From Rhodanobacter thiooxydans (GTDB lineage Bacteria; Pseudomonadota; Gammaproteobacteria; Xanthomonadales; Rhodanobacteraceae), in assembly GCF_030291135.1 (NCBI RefSeq), contig NZ_CP127409.1:558001-622000 (forward strand): a stretch of DNA of 64,000 bases, in the 5' to 3' direction. The translations under genes and the position numbers were made by a program. Below, one piece after another: positions 26,536 to 36,232 of the stretch (positions are counted from its first letter, which is position 1; each line of letters starts with the position of its first letter). The notes beneath the pieces were generated by a model. The model ran no database searches and was not told where the DNA came from. It saw nothing but the letters and a program-made list of their open reading frames with translations.

Positions 26536-26762
26536 GGCTGGATTTCCGATGGCGCGTGGGCGGTGGGGGCCAGCCGCTGTGCGATCGCAGCCGGGCTGAC
26601 GTCGGGTTTCGGCTGCGGCGCGAACACCACCCACCAGATCAGCGTGAGCGCCGCGATCTTCAGCGCGACGATACCGAACAGCTCAAGCGTCAGCCGCCGC
26701 AGTGGCCGCGGCGGCTTATCGAAGGTCCCGGCGGAAGTGCTGGAAACCGGAGAACTGGACAT
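26532..26762 (-). CDS. cydP: Small membrane protein of the cyd operon (CydP-like)
   Basis: A 76-residue protein with one membrane helix (about residues 28-47, LFGIVALKIAALTLIWWVVF) and a Pro/Ala-rich tail. Its stop overlaps the cydA start (ATGA). Position and size match the putative small subunit called CydP in related genomes; the name rests on context more than on sequence. It is the first gene of the operon. Confidence 0.65.
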   Translation of the reverse strand: MSSSPVSSTSAGTFDKPPRPLRRLTLELFGIVALKIAALTLIWWVVFAPQPKPDVSPAAIAQRLAPTAHAPSEIQP

Positions 26763-26844
26763 GCGCCGAATCCGTGCATTATCTGCCCGTCAGCATACGC
26801 CGCAGGGATGTTTCGGCCATGTGGACGAATGTCGCAGCAGTGAG

Positions 26845-28161
26845 TTACAGCATGCCGAACGCGTCCCGCGTGAGGTTTTCCGGCGCGCCGTCGGTGCACA
26901 CCACGTCGTCCTCGATGCGGATGCCGCCGTATTGGCGGAAGTGGTCGACCCTGGCCCAGTCGATGTCGGCGGCGACCGGTTTGTCGCGCAGTTCGGCCAG
27001 CAGCATGTCGATGAAATACAGGCCGGGTTCGATCGTCACCACCATGTCTGCTTCCAGCACGCGGGTCATGCGCAGGTACGGATGGCCGTCTGGACGCGCA
27101 ATGCTGCCGCCGCGTTCGCTCTGCTGGAAGCCGGCGACGTCGTGCACCTGCAGGCCGATCGGATGGCCCAGGCCGTGCGGGAAGAACGCGCTGCTGACGC
27201 CGGACTCGACCGCGCTTTCCGCGCTCATGCGGATGAAGCCGTGCTCGCGCAGCACGCCGGCCAGCACGTGGTGGGCGTGGATGTGCAGCTCGGGGTAGCT
27301 CTGCCCGGCGCGCACTTTCGCCACGAAACCCTGCTGGGCGGCGTCTACGCTGTCGATCAGTGCCTGGAACTCGGCGGCCTGCGGCGTGGCGTAGGTGCGC
27401 GTGATGTCGCTGGCGTAGCCGGCGGCGCTGGCGCCGGCGTCGATCAGGAACGAGCGGTGGTGCGCCGGCGGCGCGCGGTCGAAGTGCGTGTAGTGCAGCA
27501 CCGCGCCGTGTTCGTTCAGCGCCACGATGCTGGCGTAGGGCAGTTCGGCGTCGATCTGTTTCGCGGCGGCCAGGTAGGCCAGGTGGATGCCGAACTCGCT
27601 CTCGCCGGCGCGGAACGCGGCCGCGGCGGCGCGGTGGGCGCGCGTGCCGATGCGGCTGGCTTCACGCATCAGTGCCAGTTCGTAGGGCGTCTTGTACGAA
27701 CGATGCCAGTGCAGGTAATCGAGCACGGTCGGCGGATTGTTTGCCTCGACGCCATCGACGGCGGGGCAGGCAGCAGCGATCACCGCACGCTTGCCGGCGG
27801 GCAGCTGCGCGACGGCTTCCGCCGCGCTGCGCACGATCACGATGTCGAAATGTTCGACCCAGTAGCCGTGCGGCGCCTCGGGCACCACATGCCAGTAATC
27901 GCGCGGCTGCACGAAGATCAGCTTCGGCTTGGTTCCCGGGGTGTACGCGATCCAGCTGCCCGGCGCATCGGTCAGCGGCAGCCAGTGCCTGAAATGCGGA
28001 TGGGCGATGAACGGGTAGTCCTGGTCGTCGAGGAACTTGCGCGGCGGCGTGCCGGCGGCGACCAGCAGGTGGTCGAAGCCGCCCAGCGCGAGCGCCTTGT
28101 CGGCGCGTTCGCGCACGCTGGCCAGGTGGTGTGGATACAGCCGGGCGAGTTGGTCGTGCAT
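26845..28161 (-). CDS. pepQ: Xaa-Pro dipeptidase
   Basis: A 438-residue M24 metallopeptidase that cleaves Xaa-Pro dipeptides. Metal ligands lie in FLIDAGASAAGYASDITRTY, FPHGLGHPIGLQVHD, VVTIEPGLYF and GGIRIEDDVV. Length is close to E. coli PepQ (443). The ATG at 28161 has AGGAG upstream; the 11-codon upstream extension has no such site. It stands upstream of the cyd operon on the same strand, with about 80 bases between. Confidence 0.93.
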   Translation of the reverse strand: MHDQLARLYPHHLASVRERADKALALGGFDHLLVAAGTPPRKFLDDQDYPFIAHPHFRHWLPLTDAPGSWIAYTPGTKPKLIFVQPRDYWHVVPEAPHGYWVEHFDIVIVRSAAEAVAQLPAGKRAVIAAACPAVDGVEANNPPTVLDYLHWHRSYKTPYELALMREASRIGTRAHRAAAAAFRAGESEFGIHLAYLAAAKQIDAELPYASIVALNEHGAVLHYTHFDRAPPAHHRSFLIDAGASAAGYASDITRTYATPQAAEFQALIDSVDAAQQGFVAKVRAGQSYPELHIHAHHVLAGVLREHGFIRMSAESAVESGVSSAFFPHGLGHPIGLQVHDVAGFQQSERGGSIARPDGHPYLRMTRVLEADMVVTIEPGLYFIDMLLAELRDKPVAADIDWARVDHFRQYGGIRIEDDVVCTDGAPENLTRDAFGML

Positions 28162-28426
28162 GGGGACTCCTGCGGTGCCGGTCGGCCGAATCACTGCGTG
28201 CGCGGCGGCATGCAGGGCGGGGACCGCCGGTGATGAACTGGGGAGGGAAGGACGCCGCCCATGATGACGCGCGGGCGCGGTGGCTGCCAGTGGAGTGCCG
28301 GAGCCATGACACTTGCCTAGAGGTTCGATCCCCGGGTTTCGTCAACCCTGCCTGACCAGCCGTGCGGCTGTTGAAAACCGCGGGAATGATGGCGCCCGGG
28401 CAAGCGCCCTTCGTGAACTGGCTGGC

Positions 28427-28774
28427 TCAGGCTTGCGCCAGCCAGCTCTCGATCCGGGCGGCGTCGGCGTCGGTGATCGCCACGATGCGGTAGCCGGCCC
28501 AGATCTGCCCCGAACTGGCAGCGGATTCGTGCCACTGTTCCTGGATGCCGACTTCGATCGGCTGCGACTGGGCCAGCATCCGCTCCGAACCGGGCAGGGT
28601 CATGCTGACCTGGTACAGCGCCTCGCTGCGCGGTGCCTGCGCGCTGATCAGCAGCATGCCGGTGGTCGACAGGTTGCCCAGATGGCCGATCGGCAGGCCG
28701 CTGATCGCGTCGGTGACGACGGCGTTGATGGTGGCGCGCTTGCGTTCGGCACGGCGCTGGTCGCTGCTGCTCAT
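28427..28774 (-). CDS. PilZ-domain protein
   Basis: A 115-residue single PilZ domain. The RRAERKR stretch near residue 8 and NLSTTGMLL (D/N-x-S-x-x-G) are the two c-di-GMP contact motifs, so it is likely a c-di-GMP effector. Its ATG overlaps the DUF1631 stop, pointing to joint function with that large protein. Confidence 0.82.
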   Translation of the reverse strand: MSSSDQRRAERKRATINAVVTDAISGLPIGHLGNLSTTGMLLISAQAPRSEALYQVSMTLPGSERMLAQSQPIEVGIQEQWHESAASSGQIWAGYRIVAITDADAARIESWLAQA

Positions 28775-31071
28775 CGGTGGGCGGCTCCCGGTGGGGTGGA
28801 GCGGCGCGGCTCGGCCGCCTGACGCAGGTTACCGGTGAGGCTGCGCCAGGCGCGGTCGAGCAGGCTCTCCGGCTGCGCCGGCACCTCGCACACGCGGCCG
28901 CTGGCGATCTCGTGGGCCAGTTGCGCCAGGCTCATCTCCTCGCCGCGCTGGCCGCGCCGGCTGACCAGCAGGCAGCGCCCGGACATCGGCGAGTGCCAGG
29001 CCAGCTTGCGCCGGACGATTTGCCCGGTGTCCGGATCGACGAACTCGAACCAGCTGCCGAACGGCAGCTCGCGCAGGTGCTGCTCAATGCGCTGCTCGCG
29101 CGGGTCGGGCGCCGCGACCGCCGGTGCGGCAGCTGGTGCGGGGCCGGCGCCTGCTTCATGGCTGGCCTGCTGTTCGCCCAGCCGCTGGTGCTGCTTCAGG
29201 CGCAGCGCAAGGTCGGTAGCGCTGGGCAGTTCCACGGCCGGGCCGGGCCGGCCCGCGCCGAGCAGCCGCTGCGCCACCTGCACCGCCTCCTCGACGTGCA
29301 TGCCGATCTGCTGCAGGCCGGCTTCCACCTCCGCCTGCAGTTGCAGACGGTCGTCCACCGGCAGGCGGCCGAGCAGCTGGTCGGTGATCGCCAGTTGCGC
29401 GCGGAACGCTTCGCTGTCCTCGCCGTGCCGCAACAAGGTCAGCGCCAGCACGTCGGACCAGGCACGGTCGAGCAGGGCGCGCAGCAGGCCGCGCGGTGGC
29501 GATTGCGTGAAGCGTTCGGTCATCAGCTCGCCGGCGCGATGGCGCGCCTGATCCAGCCGCTCGCGTCCCTGCGCCGCTTCCACATGGCGCCGTTCGGCCG
29601 CCTGTGCCTTGCGCGTGAGCAGGGCCAGGTGGTGCTCGATGTCGGCCAGCAGCGTGGTGTACAGGCCGGCGCTGGGCGGCTCCTGGCTGGCGCGGCTGAC
29701 CAGTTGCTCGAGCTTGGTTGCCAGCGGGCGGTTGCTTTCGTCGTCGCTGCCGTCGAGCCAGTCGTTCGCCGCCGCGGTCACCGTGTCGAGCAGCCGGCGT
29801 GCTGGATGTTCGCGCTTCTCGAAGAAGCCGCGGTCGGCCACCGCCATGCGCAGCACCGGCAGTTGCAGGTCGCTGAGCAGGTGGTGGGCGCTGCCGCCTT
29901 GTTGCATCTGTTGGCCAAGCTGCTCGAACAGCCGTGCGACCAGTTCCACCTTGTCGCCCTGCTCGTCGCTGAGCTGGGTGCGCGGCGCGTCGCCGGGTTT
30001 GCCGGCGTTGAGCTGGGCCAGCAGTTCCTCACGCAGCCGTGCCGCGCTGCGCAGCTCGCGGCCGGCCTGGTCGGTGACCTGGGCCAGGTGCAGCTGTAGC
30101 GCGCCCAGTGCGGAGGCCAGTTCCTGCTCGCTGGCGGCACGGCCGACCGCCTGGCCGCTGACGCCGCTCTGGCTGGCACGTTGCCGCGCCAGCAGGTCGC
30201 GCAGGGATTCCAGCACCTCGATCGGCGCGCCGGAGCCGGTGCCTTGCGCCGTGCCATGGCCTTGCGTCGTGCCGGCTGCCGGTGCCGGCTCGCCAGCCGT
30301 GGCAGAACCGCTGCCGGCGAGGGGGCGTGCCCGTTTGCCAATGTGCCGCGGGACCGGGATGCTGCGCAACTGCGGCAGGATGCCGTCGCCCTGCAGGTGG
30401 GCGTTGATGATGTCGTACAACGGCGCCAGCGCCTGGATCACCCACTGGTCGAAATGCTGCAGCAGCAGCAGCTGATGTTTCAGCGGTAGTTCCAGCTCGG
30501 CGCCGGCCGCATGGCATGCCTGTGCTATCGCATAAGGCCCCAGCGGCAGCGCCTGGCCTTCCAGTGGCGGTGCGCCGATCAGCACCGCCAGCCGGTGGCC
30601 CAGTTCGTACAGCACGCTGCCGTGGCGCACCTCGCCGCGGGCGCCCAGCTGTTCCAGGGCCATCGACACTTCCTGCTCGCCGGGGTCGACCAATGCCAGT
30701 GTTTGCCAAGGCTTGACGCCGGTGGCGGCCGTGGTCGGCCTGGTGCTGGCGCTGGTGCTGTCGACCTCGTTGAGCGTGCTGCCGAGATGTTCCATGAAAC
30801 GCTGCGCGAAGGTGGTGCGACCCTGCAGCACACGTTGCCGGCTGGCGAAGCAGTCCTGCTGCTCGGCGGCCTGGTGCGCGCGCTCGGCCAGCGCAAAAAG
30901 CTGCTTCTCGAATTCGCTCAGGCAGCGGCGCAGGGGTTCTTGCAGGCCTTCCACGCACAGGCCGTAGCTGGCCTCCAGCAGGCGTTGCGCACGCGCCGGC
31001 CAGCGCGCGCTGCCGATGCGGCCGCCGTGGTGCGACGCGGATGAGTGACGTCGATCGTGCCCGACATCCAT
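28771..31071 (-). CDS. DUF1631 family protein
   Basis: A 766-residue, mostly helical cytoplasmic protein with no signal peptide or membrane segment. The family is known from proteobacteria and has no settled function. The C-terminus (FGSWFEFVDPDTGQIVRRKLAWHSPMSGRCLLVSRRG) reads like a small beta-barrel with a PilZ-like flavour. AAGG precedes the ATG at 31071; the in-frame extension to 31278 is Arg/His-rich and unlikely. It overlaps the PilZ gene downstream by four bases, suggesting a link to c-di-GMP signalling. Confidence 0.8.
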   Translation of the reverse strand: MDVGHDRRHSSASHHGGRIGSARWPARAQRLLEASYGLCVEGLQEPLRRCLSEFEKQLFALAERAHQAAEQQDCFASRQRVLQGRTTFAQRFMEHLGSTLNEVDSTSASTRPTTAATGVKPWQTLALVDPGEQEVSMALEQLGARGEVRHGSVLYELGHRLAVLIGAPPLEGQALPLGPYAIAQACHAAGAELELPLKHQLLLLQHFDQWVIQALAPLYDIINAHLQGDGILPQLRSIPVPRHIGKRARPLAGSGSATAGEPAPAAGTTQGHGTAQGTGSGAPIEVLESLRDLLARQRASQSGVSGQAVGRAASEQELASALGALQLHLAQVTDQAGRELRSAARLREELLAQLNAGKPGDAPRTQLSDEQGDKVELVARLFEQLGQQMQQGGSAHHLLSDLQLPVLRMAVADRGFFEKREHPARRLLDTVTAAANDWLDGSDDESNRPLATKLEQLVSRASQEPPSAGLYTTLLADIEHHLALLTRKAQAAERRHVEAAQGRERLDQARHRAGELMTERFTQSPPRGLLRALLDRAWSDVLALTLLRHGEDSEAFRAQLAITDQLLGRLPVDDRLQLQAEVEAGLQQIGMHVEEAVQVAQRLLGAGRPGPAVELPSATDLALRLKQHQRLGEQQASHEAGAGPAPAAAPAVAAPDPREQRIEQHLRELPFGSWFEFVDPDTGQIVRRKLAWHSPMSGRCLLVSRRGQRGEEMSLAQLAHEIASGRVCEVPAQPESLLDRAWRSLTGNLRQAAEPRRSTPPGAAHR

Positions 31072-31151
31072 GCATGAACCTTGGTAATTCCCCCGGAGTG
31101 GCAAGTCTATGCCGGTTGCGGCGGCTATGCCATCCGGGTGCCGGGTGCCTT

Positions 31152-32318
31152 TCAGTCGAGAAAAGCAGCGATCACGTCGTTGAGGAATCGCTGGCCCAGC
31201 GCGGTGGTGTGCAGCCGTTGCGGATCGTCGTGCAGCCAGCCGCGGCCGCGCGCCACCGCCAGCGCGGCGGCGATGCATTCCGGCGGCAGGCCGGTGCGTG
31301 CGGCGAATGCGGCCATCGGCACGCCGTCGACCAGGCGCAGCGTGTTGAGCATGTACTCGAACGGCAGTTCGCTGGCGCCGACCACGCTGTCGCCGCCGAT
31401 CCGGGCGGGGCCGCCGGTGGCGTCCATGTAGGCGCGGGGCCCGCGGGTCTTCCAGCGCCGATGGATTTCGCCGCTGGCCGCGTCGCTGAGCTTGCCGTGC
31501 GCGCCGGCGCCGATGCCGAGGTAATCGCCGAACTGCCAGTAGTTGAGGTTATGCACGCAGCGCCGACCGGGCCGGGCGTAGGCGGAGATTTCGTACTGGC
31601 CGTAGCCGGCTTCGGCCAGGCGCGCCTCGCAGGCTTCCTGCATCGCCCAGGCGTGGTCGTCGTCCGGCAGCGGCGGCGGGTTGGCGGCGAACGCGGTGTT
31701 CGGCTCCAGCGTCAGCTGGTAGTGCGAGATGTGGGTCGGCGCCAGCGCCACTGCGCGTTCGACATCGGCCAGCGCGCCGTCCAGCTCCTGCTTCGGCAGC
31801 GCGTACATCAGGTCGAGGTTGATGTTTTCGTAGCCGGCGTCCTGCGCCGACTTCACCGCGGCCTCGGCCTCGCCGGCGGAATGGATGCGGCCGAGCCGGC
31901 GCAGCTTGTCGTCGTCGAAACTCTGCACGCCGAACGAGATGCGGTTGACGCCGGCGGCCAGGTAACCGTCGAAACGGCCATGCTCGACCGTGCCGGGATT
32001 TGTCTCCAGGGTGATCTCGGCGTCATCGGCCAGCGGCAGCCGCCCACGCACGCCGTCGAGCAGGCGCGCGATCAGTTCCGGCGCGAACAGGCTGGGCGTA
32101 CCGCCGCCGAAGAACACACTGATGATGGGGCGGCCTTCGAGGGCCGGCGCGAAGTCGGCGCGATCGGCGTCGAGGTCGACCAGCAGGTGGTCGATATAGT
32201 CGGCGTAGGGTGGCGGCTCGCTGCGCAGGCCGTGGGAGTTGAAATCGCAGTACGGGCACTTCTTCACGCACCACGGCATGTGAATGTACAGCGACAGCGG
32301 CGGCGCGATCAGGCTCAT
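31152..32318 (-). CDS. hemW: Radical SAM haem chaperone HemW
   Basis: A 388-residue protein. Cys17, Cys21 and Cys24 in CVKKCPYC form the C-x3-C-x2-C cluster motif after YIHMPW. Further features are FFGGGTPSLF, ETNPGT, NRISFGVQSF and GIGAGAHGK. HemW resembles coproporphyrinogen dehydrogenase HemN but acts in haem delivery. Its ATG overlaps the rdgB stop, the usual gammaproteobacterial pairing. Confidence 0.93.
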   Translation of the reverse strand: MSLIAPPLSLYIHMPWCVKKCPYCDFNSHGLRSEPPPYADYIDHLLVDLDADRADFAPALEGRPIISVFFGGGTPSLFAPELIARLLDGVRGRLPLADDAEITLETNPGTVEHGRFDGYLAAGVNRISFGVQSFDDDKLRRLGRIHSAGEAEAAVKSAQDAGYENINLDLMYALPKQELDGALADVERAVALAPTHISHYQLTLEPNTAFAANPPPLPDDDHAWAMQEACEARLAEAGYGQYEISAYARPGRRCVHNLNYWQFGDYLGIGAGAHGKLSDAASGEIHRRWKTRGPRAYMDATGGPARIGGDSVVGASELPFEYMLNTLRLVDGVPMAAFAARTGLPPECIAAALAVARGRGWLHDDPQRLHTTALGQRFLNDVIAAFLD

Positions 32319-32920
32319 GCGTGGCGCAGTTCGCGCAGCCGGTCGTGCAGTTTCACCAGCGCCTGGCCACGGTGGCTGAGCCGATTCTTCAGCGTCGGCT
32401 CCAGCTCGGCGGCGCCGAGGGTCTGGCCGTGCGGCAGGAACAGCGGGTCATAGCCGAAACCCTGCGCGCCGCGCGGCGCGTCGAGCACGCGGCCGTGCCA
32501 GCGGCCTTCGGCGATCAGCGGTGCGGGGTCGTCGGCGTGTTGCAGCAGCGCCAGCACGCAGATGAAGAACGCGCCGCGCTGTTCCGTCGGCAGGCCGTCC
32601 AGCTCGCGCAACAGCTTCGTGTTGTTGGCGGCGTTGTCGCCGTGGCGGCCGGCGTAGCGCGCCGAGTACAGGCCAGGCGCGCCGTGCAGGTGATCCACGC
32701 ACAGGCCGGAATCGTCGGCCAGCGCGGGCAGGCCGCTGGCGCGGGCGGCGTGGCGCGCCTTGAGCAGCGCGTTCTCGACGAAGCTGAGGCCGGTTTCCTC
32801 GGCGTCGGCGATGCCCAGACTCGCTTGCGTGACCACCTCGAAACCGCTGTCGGCGAGCAGCGCGTTGAACTCTTTCAGCTTGCCGGGGTTGCTGCTGGCC
32901 AGCACAAGGCGTTGCGTCAT
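32315..32920 (-). CDS. rdgB: dITP/XTP pyrophosphatase
   Basis: A 201-residue Ham1-family enzyme that removes inosine and xanthosine triphosphates from the nucleotide pool. The signatures LASSNPGKLKEF, ALADDSGLCVD, GAPGLYSARYAG and GFGYDPLFLP are present. The start is the ATG at 32920, which gives the normal length. It follows rph by 55 bases, as in many gammaproteobacteria. Confidence 0.95.
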   Translation of the reverse strand: MTQRLVLASSNPGKLKEFNALLADSGFEVVTQASLGIADAEETGLSFVENALLKARHAARASGLPALADDSGLCVDHLHGAPGLYSARYAGRHGDNAANNTKLLRELDGLPTEQRGAFFICVLALLQHADDPAPLIAEGRWHGRVLDAPRGAQGFGYDPLFLPHGQTLGAAELEPTLKNRLSHRGQALVKLHDRLRELRHA

Positions 32921-32975
32921 GGATTCATTCCAGATCTTTGGCAAATGCGGCGCAGGGGGCACTGCCCGTCCTGCG

Positions 32976-33704
32976 TTATCGGGCCAGCGCTGCGCGCTGC
33001 GCCGCGACCAGGTCGCCGATGCCTTTTTCGGCCAGCGCCAGCATCGTGTCCATCTCGCCACGGCGGAACGCGTGGCCTTCGGCGGTGCCCTGCACCTCGA
33101 TGAAGCCGCCGCCGTCGTTCATCACCACGTTCATGTCGGTGTCGCAATCCGAATCCTCGGCATAGTCGAGGTCGAGCACCGGTACGCCCTTGTAGATGCC
33201 CACCGAGACCGCGGCGACCGCGCCGACGATCGGGTTGCGCTTGAGGTTCTCGCGCTTCATCAGCAGGTTCACCGCGTCGACCAGGGCCACGTAGGCGCCG
33301 GTGATCGCCGCGGTGCGGGTGCCGCCGTCGGCCTGCAGCACGTCGCAGTCCAGCGTGATCACGCGCTCGCCCAGCGCCTGGCGGTTGACGCAGGCGCGCA
33401 GGCTGCGGCCGATCAGCCGCTGGATCTCCATGGTGCGGCCGCCCTGACCGCCGCGTGCGGCTTCGCGCTGGGTGCGGGTGTTGGTGGCGCGCGGCAGCAT
33501 GCCGTATTCGGCGGTGATCCAGCCCTCGCCCTTGCCGCGCAGCCAGGCCGGCGCGCGATCCTCGATGCTGGCGGTGCACAGCACGCGGGTGTCGCCGAAG
33601 CTCACCAGCACCGAGCCTTCGGCGTGGCGGGTGTAGTGGCGTTCGATGCTGACCGGACGCAGCTGGTCGCTGGTGCGGCCACTGGGGCGGCGGATGTCAT
33701 TCAT
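32976..33704 (-). CDS. rph: Ribonuclease PH
   Basis: A 242-residue phosphorolytic 3'-exonuclease that trims tRNA 3' ends. [52 protein letters not shown] and [15 protein letters not shown] are conserved. The full length suggests an active enzyme, unlike the frameshifted E. coli K-12 gene. It is divergent from yicC, a common arrangement. Confidence 0.96.
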   Translation of the reverse strand: MNDIRRPSGRTSDQLRPVSIERHYTRHAEGSVLVSFGDTRVLCTASIEDRAPAWLRGKGEGWITAEYGMLPRATNTRTQREAARGGQGGRTMEIQRLIGRSLRACVNRQALGERVITLDCDVLQADGGTRTAAITGAYVALVDAVNLLMKRENLKRNPIVGAVAAVSVGIYKGVPVLDLDYAEDSDCDTDMNVVMNDGGGFIEVQGTAEGHAFRRGEMDTMLALAEKGIGDLVAAQRAALAR

Positions 33705-33809
33705 GTGGGGAATTCATGGGGCAGGTCCTGGGGTCGCCTGGCCGGATTGGGCAAGGCGGGACGGGAGAGTTTACCATTGCGTCCTTTCTCCACGTCCGGA
33801 CGGCATCCG

Positions 33810-34670
33810 ATGATCCGCAGCATGACGGCTTACGCCAGTGCCGAAACCACCGGCCCCGCCGGCACCCTCGGCTGCGAGCTGCGCACGGTCAACCATCGTT
33901 ACCTTGAGCTGAGCCCGCGCCTGCCGGACGACCTGCGGGTGTTCGAATCGCAGCTGCGCGAGCGGGTGGCGGCGAAGCTGTCGCGCGGCAAGCTGGACCT
34001 CACCGTGCGCCGCACCGGCGATGCGCGCGGCGAATTGCTGCAGATCAACAACGCGCTGCTGACGCGTCTGTCCGAGTTGAATCTGGACATGATCGCGCGG
34101 TTTCCGGGAATGCAGGTGCAGTTCACCGAGCTGTTGCGCTTTCCCGGCGTGATGCAGCAGGCCGAGGTCGATCCGGAGGCGCAGCAGGCCGCGCTGTTCG
34201 ACGTGCTCGACCGCGCGCTGGACGCGCTCACCGCCACCCGCGAGCGCGAGGGCGCGAAGCTGGGCGAAATCCTGCGCGACAAGCTGGACGCGATCGAACG
34301 CGTGGTGGCCGACGTGCGCGGCTGGATGCCGGAGATCCGCAGCGCGCTGCGCACCCGGCTGGAAACGCGGCTGGCCGACCTGAAGCAGCCGGTCGAGCCA
34401 GGCCGGCTGGAGCAGGAACTGGTGCTGCAGATCACCCGCACCGACGTGGACGAGGAACTGGACCGGCTCAGCACGCACATCGGCGAGACGCGCCGCGTGC
34501 TGGGCCTGAAGGAACCGGTCGGCCGGCGCCTGGATTTCCTGATGCAGGAGTTCAACCGCGAGGCGAACACGCTGGGCTCCAAGTCGGTCGACGCGCGCAG
34601 CACCAACGCGGCAGTGGAGCTGAAGGTGTTGATCGAGCAGATGCGCGAACAGGTGCAGAACATCGAATGA
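33810..34670 (+). CDS. yicC: YicC family endoribonuclease
   Basis: A 286-residue protein starting MIRSMTAYASAE, with RTVNHRYLELSPRLP, FPGVMQQ and the C-terminal FLMQEFNREANTLGSKSVDA. YicC-type proteins act as RNases on specific RNAs. The ATG at 33810 is set by the family N-terminus; the frame extends upstream without homology. Its stop overlaps the gmk start (ATGA). Confidence 0.94.
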   Translation: MIRSMTAYASAETTGPAGTLGCELRTVNHRYLELSPRLPDDLRVFESQLRERVAAKLSRGKLDLTVRRTGDARGELLQINNALLTRLSELNLDMIARFPGMQVQFTELLRFPGVMQQAEVDPEAQQAALFDVLDRALDALTATREREGAKLGEILRDKLDAIERVVADVRGWMPEIRSALRTRLETRLADLKQPVEPGRLEQELVLQITRTDVDEELDRLSTHIGETRRVLGLKEPVGRRLDFLMQEFNREANTLGSKSVDARSTNAAVELKVLIEQMREQVQNIE

Positions 34671-35320
34671 GCATGCTCGATGCCAGCGGCAGGCCGATCG
34701 AGGGCACCCTGTTCGTGGTCGCCGCGCCCTCCGGCGCCGGCAAGTCCACCCTGGTCAACGCGCTGCTCGAGCGCGAGAGCGCGATCTCGCTGTCGGTGTC
34801 GCACACCACGCGGCCGCCGCGGGTCGGCGAGACGTACGGGCGGCACTACTACTTCGTCGAGCGCGCCGAGTTCGAGCGCGAGATCGCCGAGGGCATCTTC
34901 CTGGAACACGCCGAGGTGCACGGCAACCTCTACGGCACCTCGCGCACCACCGTGCAGGAGCTGCTGGGGCAGGGGCGCGACGTGCTGCTGGAGATCGACT
35001 GGCAGGGCGCCCAGCAGATCCGCCGCAGCAAACCCGACTGCGTCAGCGTGTTCATCCTGCCGCCATCGCGGGCGGAACTCGAACGGCGCCTGCGCGGTCG
35101 AGGTTCGGACAGCGCCGAGGTGATCGAGCGCCGGCTGCGCAATTCGCGCGGCGAGATCGCCCATGCGCACGAGTTCGACTACATCCTGGTCAACGACGTA
35201 TTCGACGAGGCGCTGGCCGGGCTGCAGGCGATCGTGCGGGCGGTGCGCCTGCGCAGCGCACTGCAGTGGCGGCGGCACGAGGCGCTGATCGCCGAACTAC
35301 TGGCCGACGAGGCCGGTTGA
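34667..35320 (+). CDS. gmk: Guanylate kinase
   Basis: A 217-residue enzyme phosphorylating GMP to GDP. The P-loop APSGAGKST lies near residues 20-28, followed by SVSHTTRPPRVGE (GMP binding), GRHYYFV and LLEIDWQGAQQ. The ATG at 34667 overlaps yicC, and a second ATG at 34673 is possible. In E. coli gmk is followed directly by rpoZ; here the mla operon lies between. Confidence 0.96.
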   Translation: MSMLDASGRPIEGTLFVVAAPSGAGKSTLVNALLERESAISLSVSHTTRPPRVGETYGRHYYFVERAEFEREIAEGIFLEHAEVHGNLYGTSRTTVQELLGQGRDVLLEIDWQGAQQIRRSKPDCVSVFILPPSRAELERRLRGRGSDSAEVIERRLRNSRGEIAHAHEFDYILVNDVFDEALAGLQAIVRAVRLRSALQWRRHEALIAELLADEAG

Positions 35321-35395
35321 GCCGGGGCGCCTGCACATGGTCTTGGCACGACGCTTCGGCTACCTTGTCCGCTTACCTCCCCGCATGTGCCGCCC

Positions 35396-36232
35396 ATGAA
35401 CGAAACCGCTCACGCCACGCCTGACGACACCACCCTGGTGCGCATCCGCGGCCTGACCACGGTGCTCAGCGGCAAGACCATCTTCGACGCGCTGGACCTG
35501 GACATCCCGCGCGGCAGGATCACCTCGATCATGGGCCCCAGCGGCACCGGCAAGACCACCCTGCTCAAACACATCACCGGGCAGATGTACGCCGACGCCG
35601 GCAGCATCCACGTCGACGGCCGCAACGTGGCCAGGCTGTCGCGCGAGGAGCTGTACAAGCTGCGCGAAGGCGTGGGTTACCTGTTCCAGAATTCCGCGCT
35701 GCTGACCGATTTCGACGTGTTCGAGAACGTGGCGTTCCCGCTGCGCCAGCACACGAAACTGCCGGAGGTGCTGATCCGCGACCTGGTGCTGATGAAGCTG
35801 CAGGCGGTCGGCCTGCGCGGTGCCGCGCGGCTGATGCCGAACGAGCTGTCCGGTGGCATGGCGCGGCGGGTGGCACTGGCGCGGGCGATCGTGTTCGACC
35901 CGCAGCTGATCCTCTACGACGAGCCGTTCGTGGGGCTCGATCCGGTAGCGCTGAACCAGGTGCTGAAATTGATCCGTACCTTGAACCAGACCCTTGGCAT
36001 CACCAGCGTGCTGGTCTCGCACGAGCTGGCCGCGGTGCAACAGATCGCCGACCACGTGATGTTGCTGTCCAACGGCAAGGTGGTGGCGCAGGGCGACCCG
36101 AAAACGATCGCCGACGACGGCTCGCCGTGGACGCGACAGTTCTTCGGCGGCGAGGCGGACGGGCCGATCCCGTTCCGCTACCCGGCTGGCGACTACGCGA
36201 CCGAGCTGGGCTTTGCCGGAGCGGCGAAATGA
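35396..36232 (+). CDS. mlaF: Phospholipid ABC transporter ATP-binding protein MlaF
   Basis: A 278-residue ATPase of the Mla system that moves phospholipids between inner and outer membranes. Walker A is GPSGTGKTT, the Q-loop is YLFQNSALL, the signature is LSGGMARRVALARA and Walker B is LILYDEPFVGLDP. SHEL holds the switch His. The ATG at 35396 is preferred over the GTG at 35387; neither has a strong ribosome site. Its stop overlaps mlaE. Confidence 0.94.
   Translation: MNETAHATPDDTTLVRIRGLTTVLSGKTIFDALDLDIPRGRITSIMGPSGTGKTTLLKHITGQMYADAGSIHVDGRNVARLSREELYKLREGVGYLFQNSALLTDFDVFENVAFPLRQHTKLPEVLIRDLVLMKLQAVGLRGAARLMPNELSGGMARRVALARAIVFDPQLILYDEPFVGLDPVALNQVLKLIRTLNQTLGITSVLVSHELAAVQQIADHVMLLSNGKVVAQGDPKTIADDGSPWTRQFFGGEADGPIPFRYPAGDYATELGFAGAAK

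Noticed and set aside
24952-28233. A 1093-codon plus-strand open frame across cydA, cydP and pepQ
   Set aside because: It spans several well-supported minus-strand genes and has a composition (His, Arg, Gln-rich) typical of reverse-strand shadows.
28320-28360. A GGTTCGATCCC stretch resembling a tRNA T-arm
   Set aside because: Flanking bases form no acceptor, anticodon or T stem, so it is probably chance.
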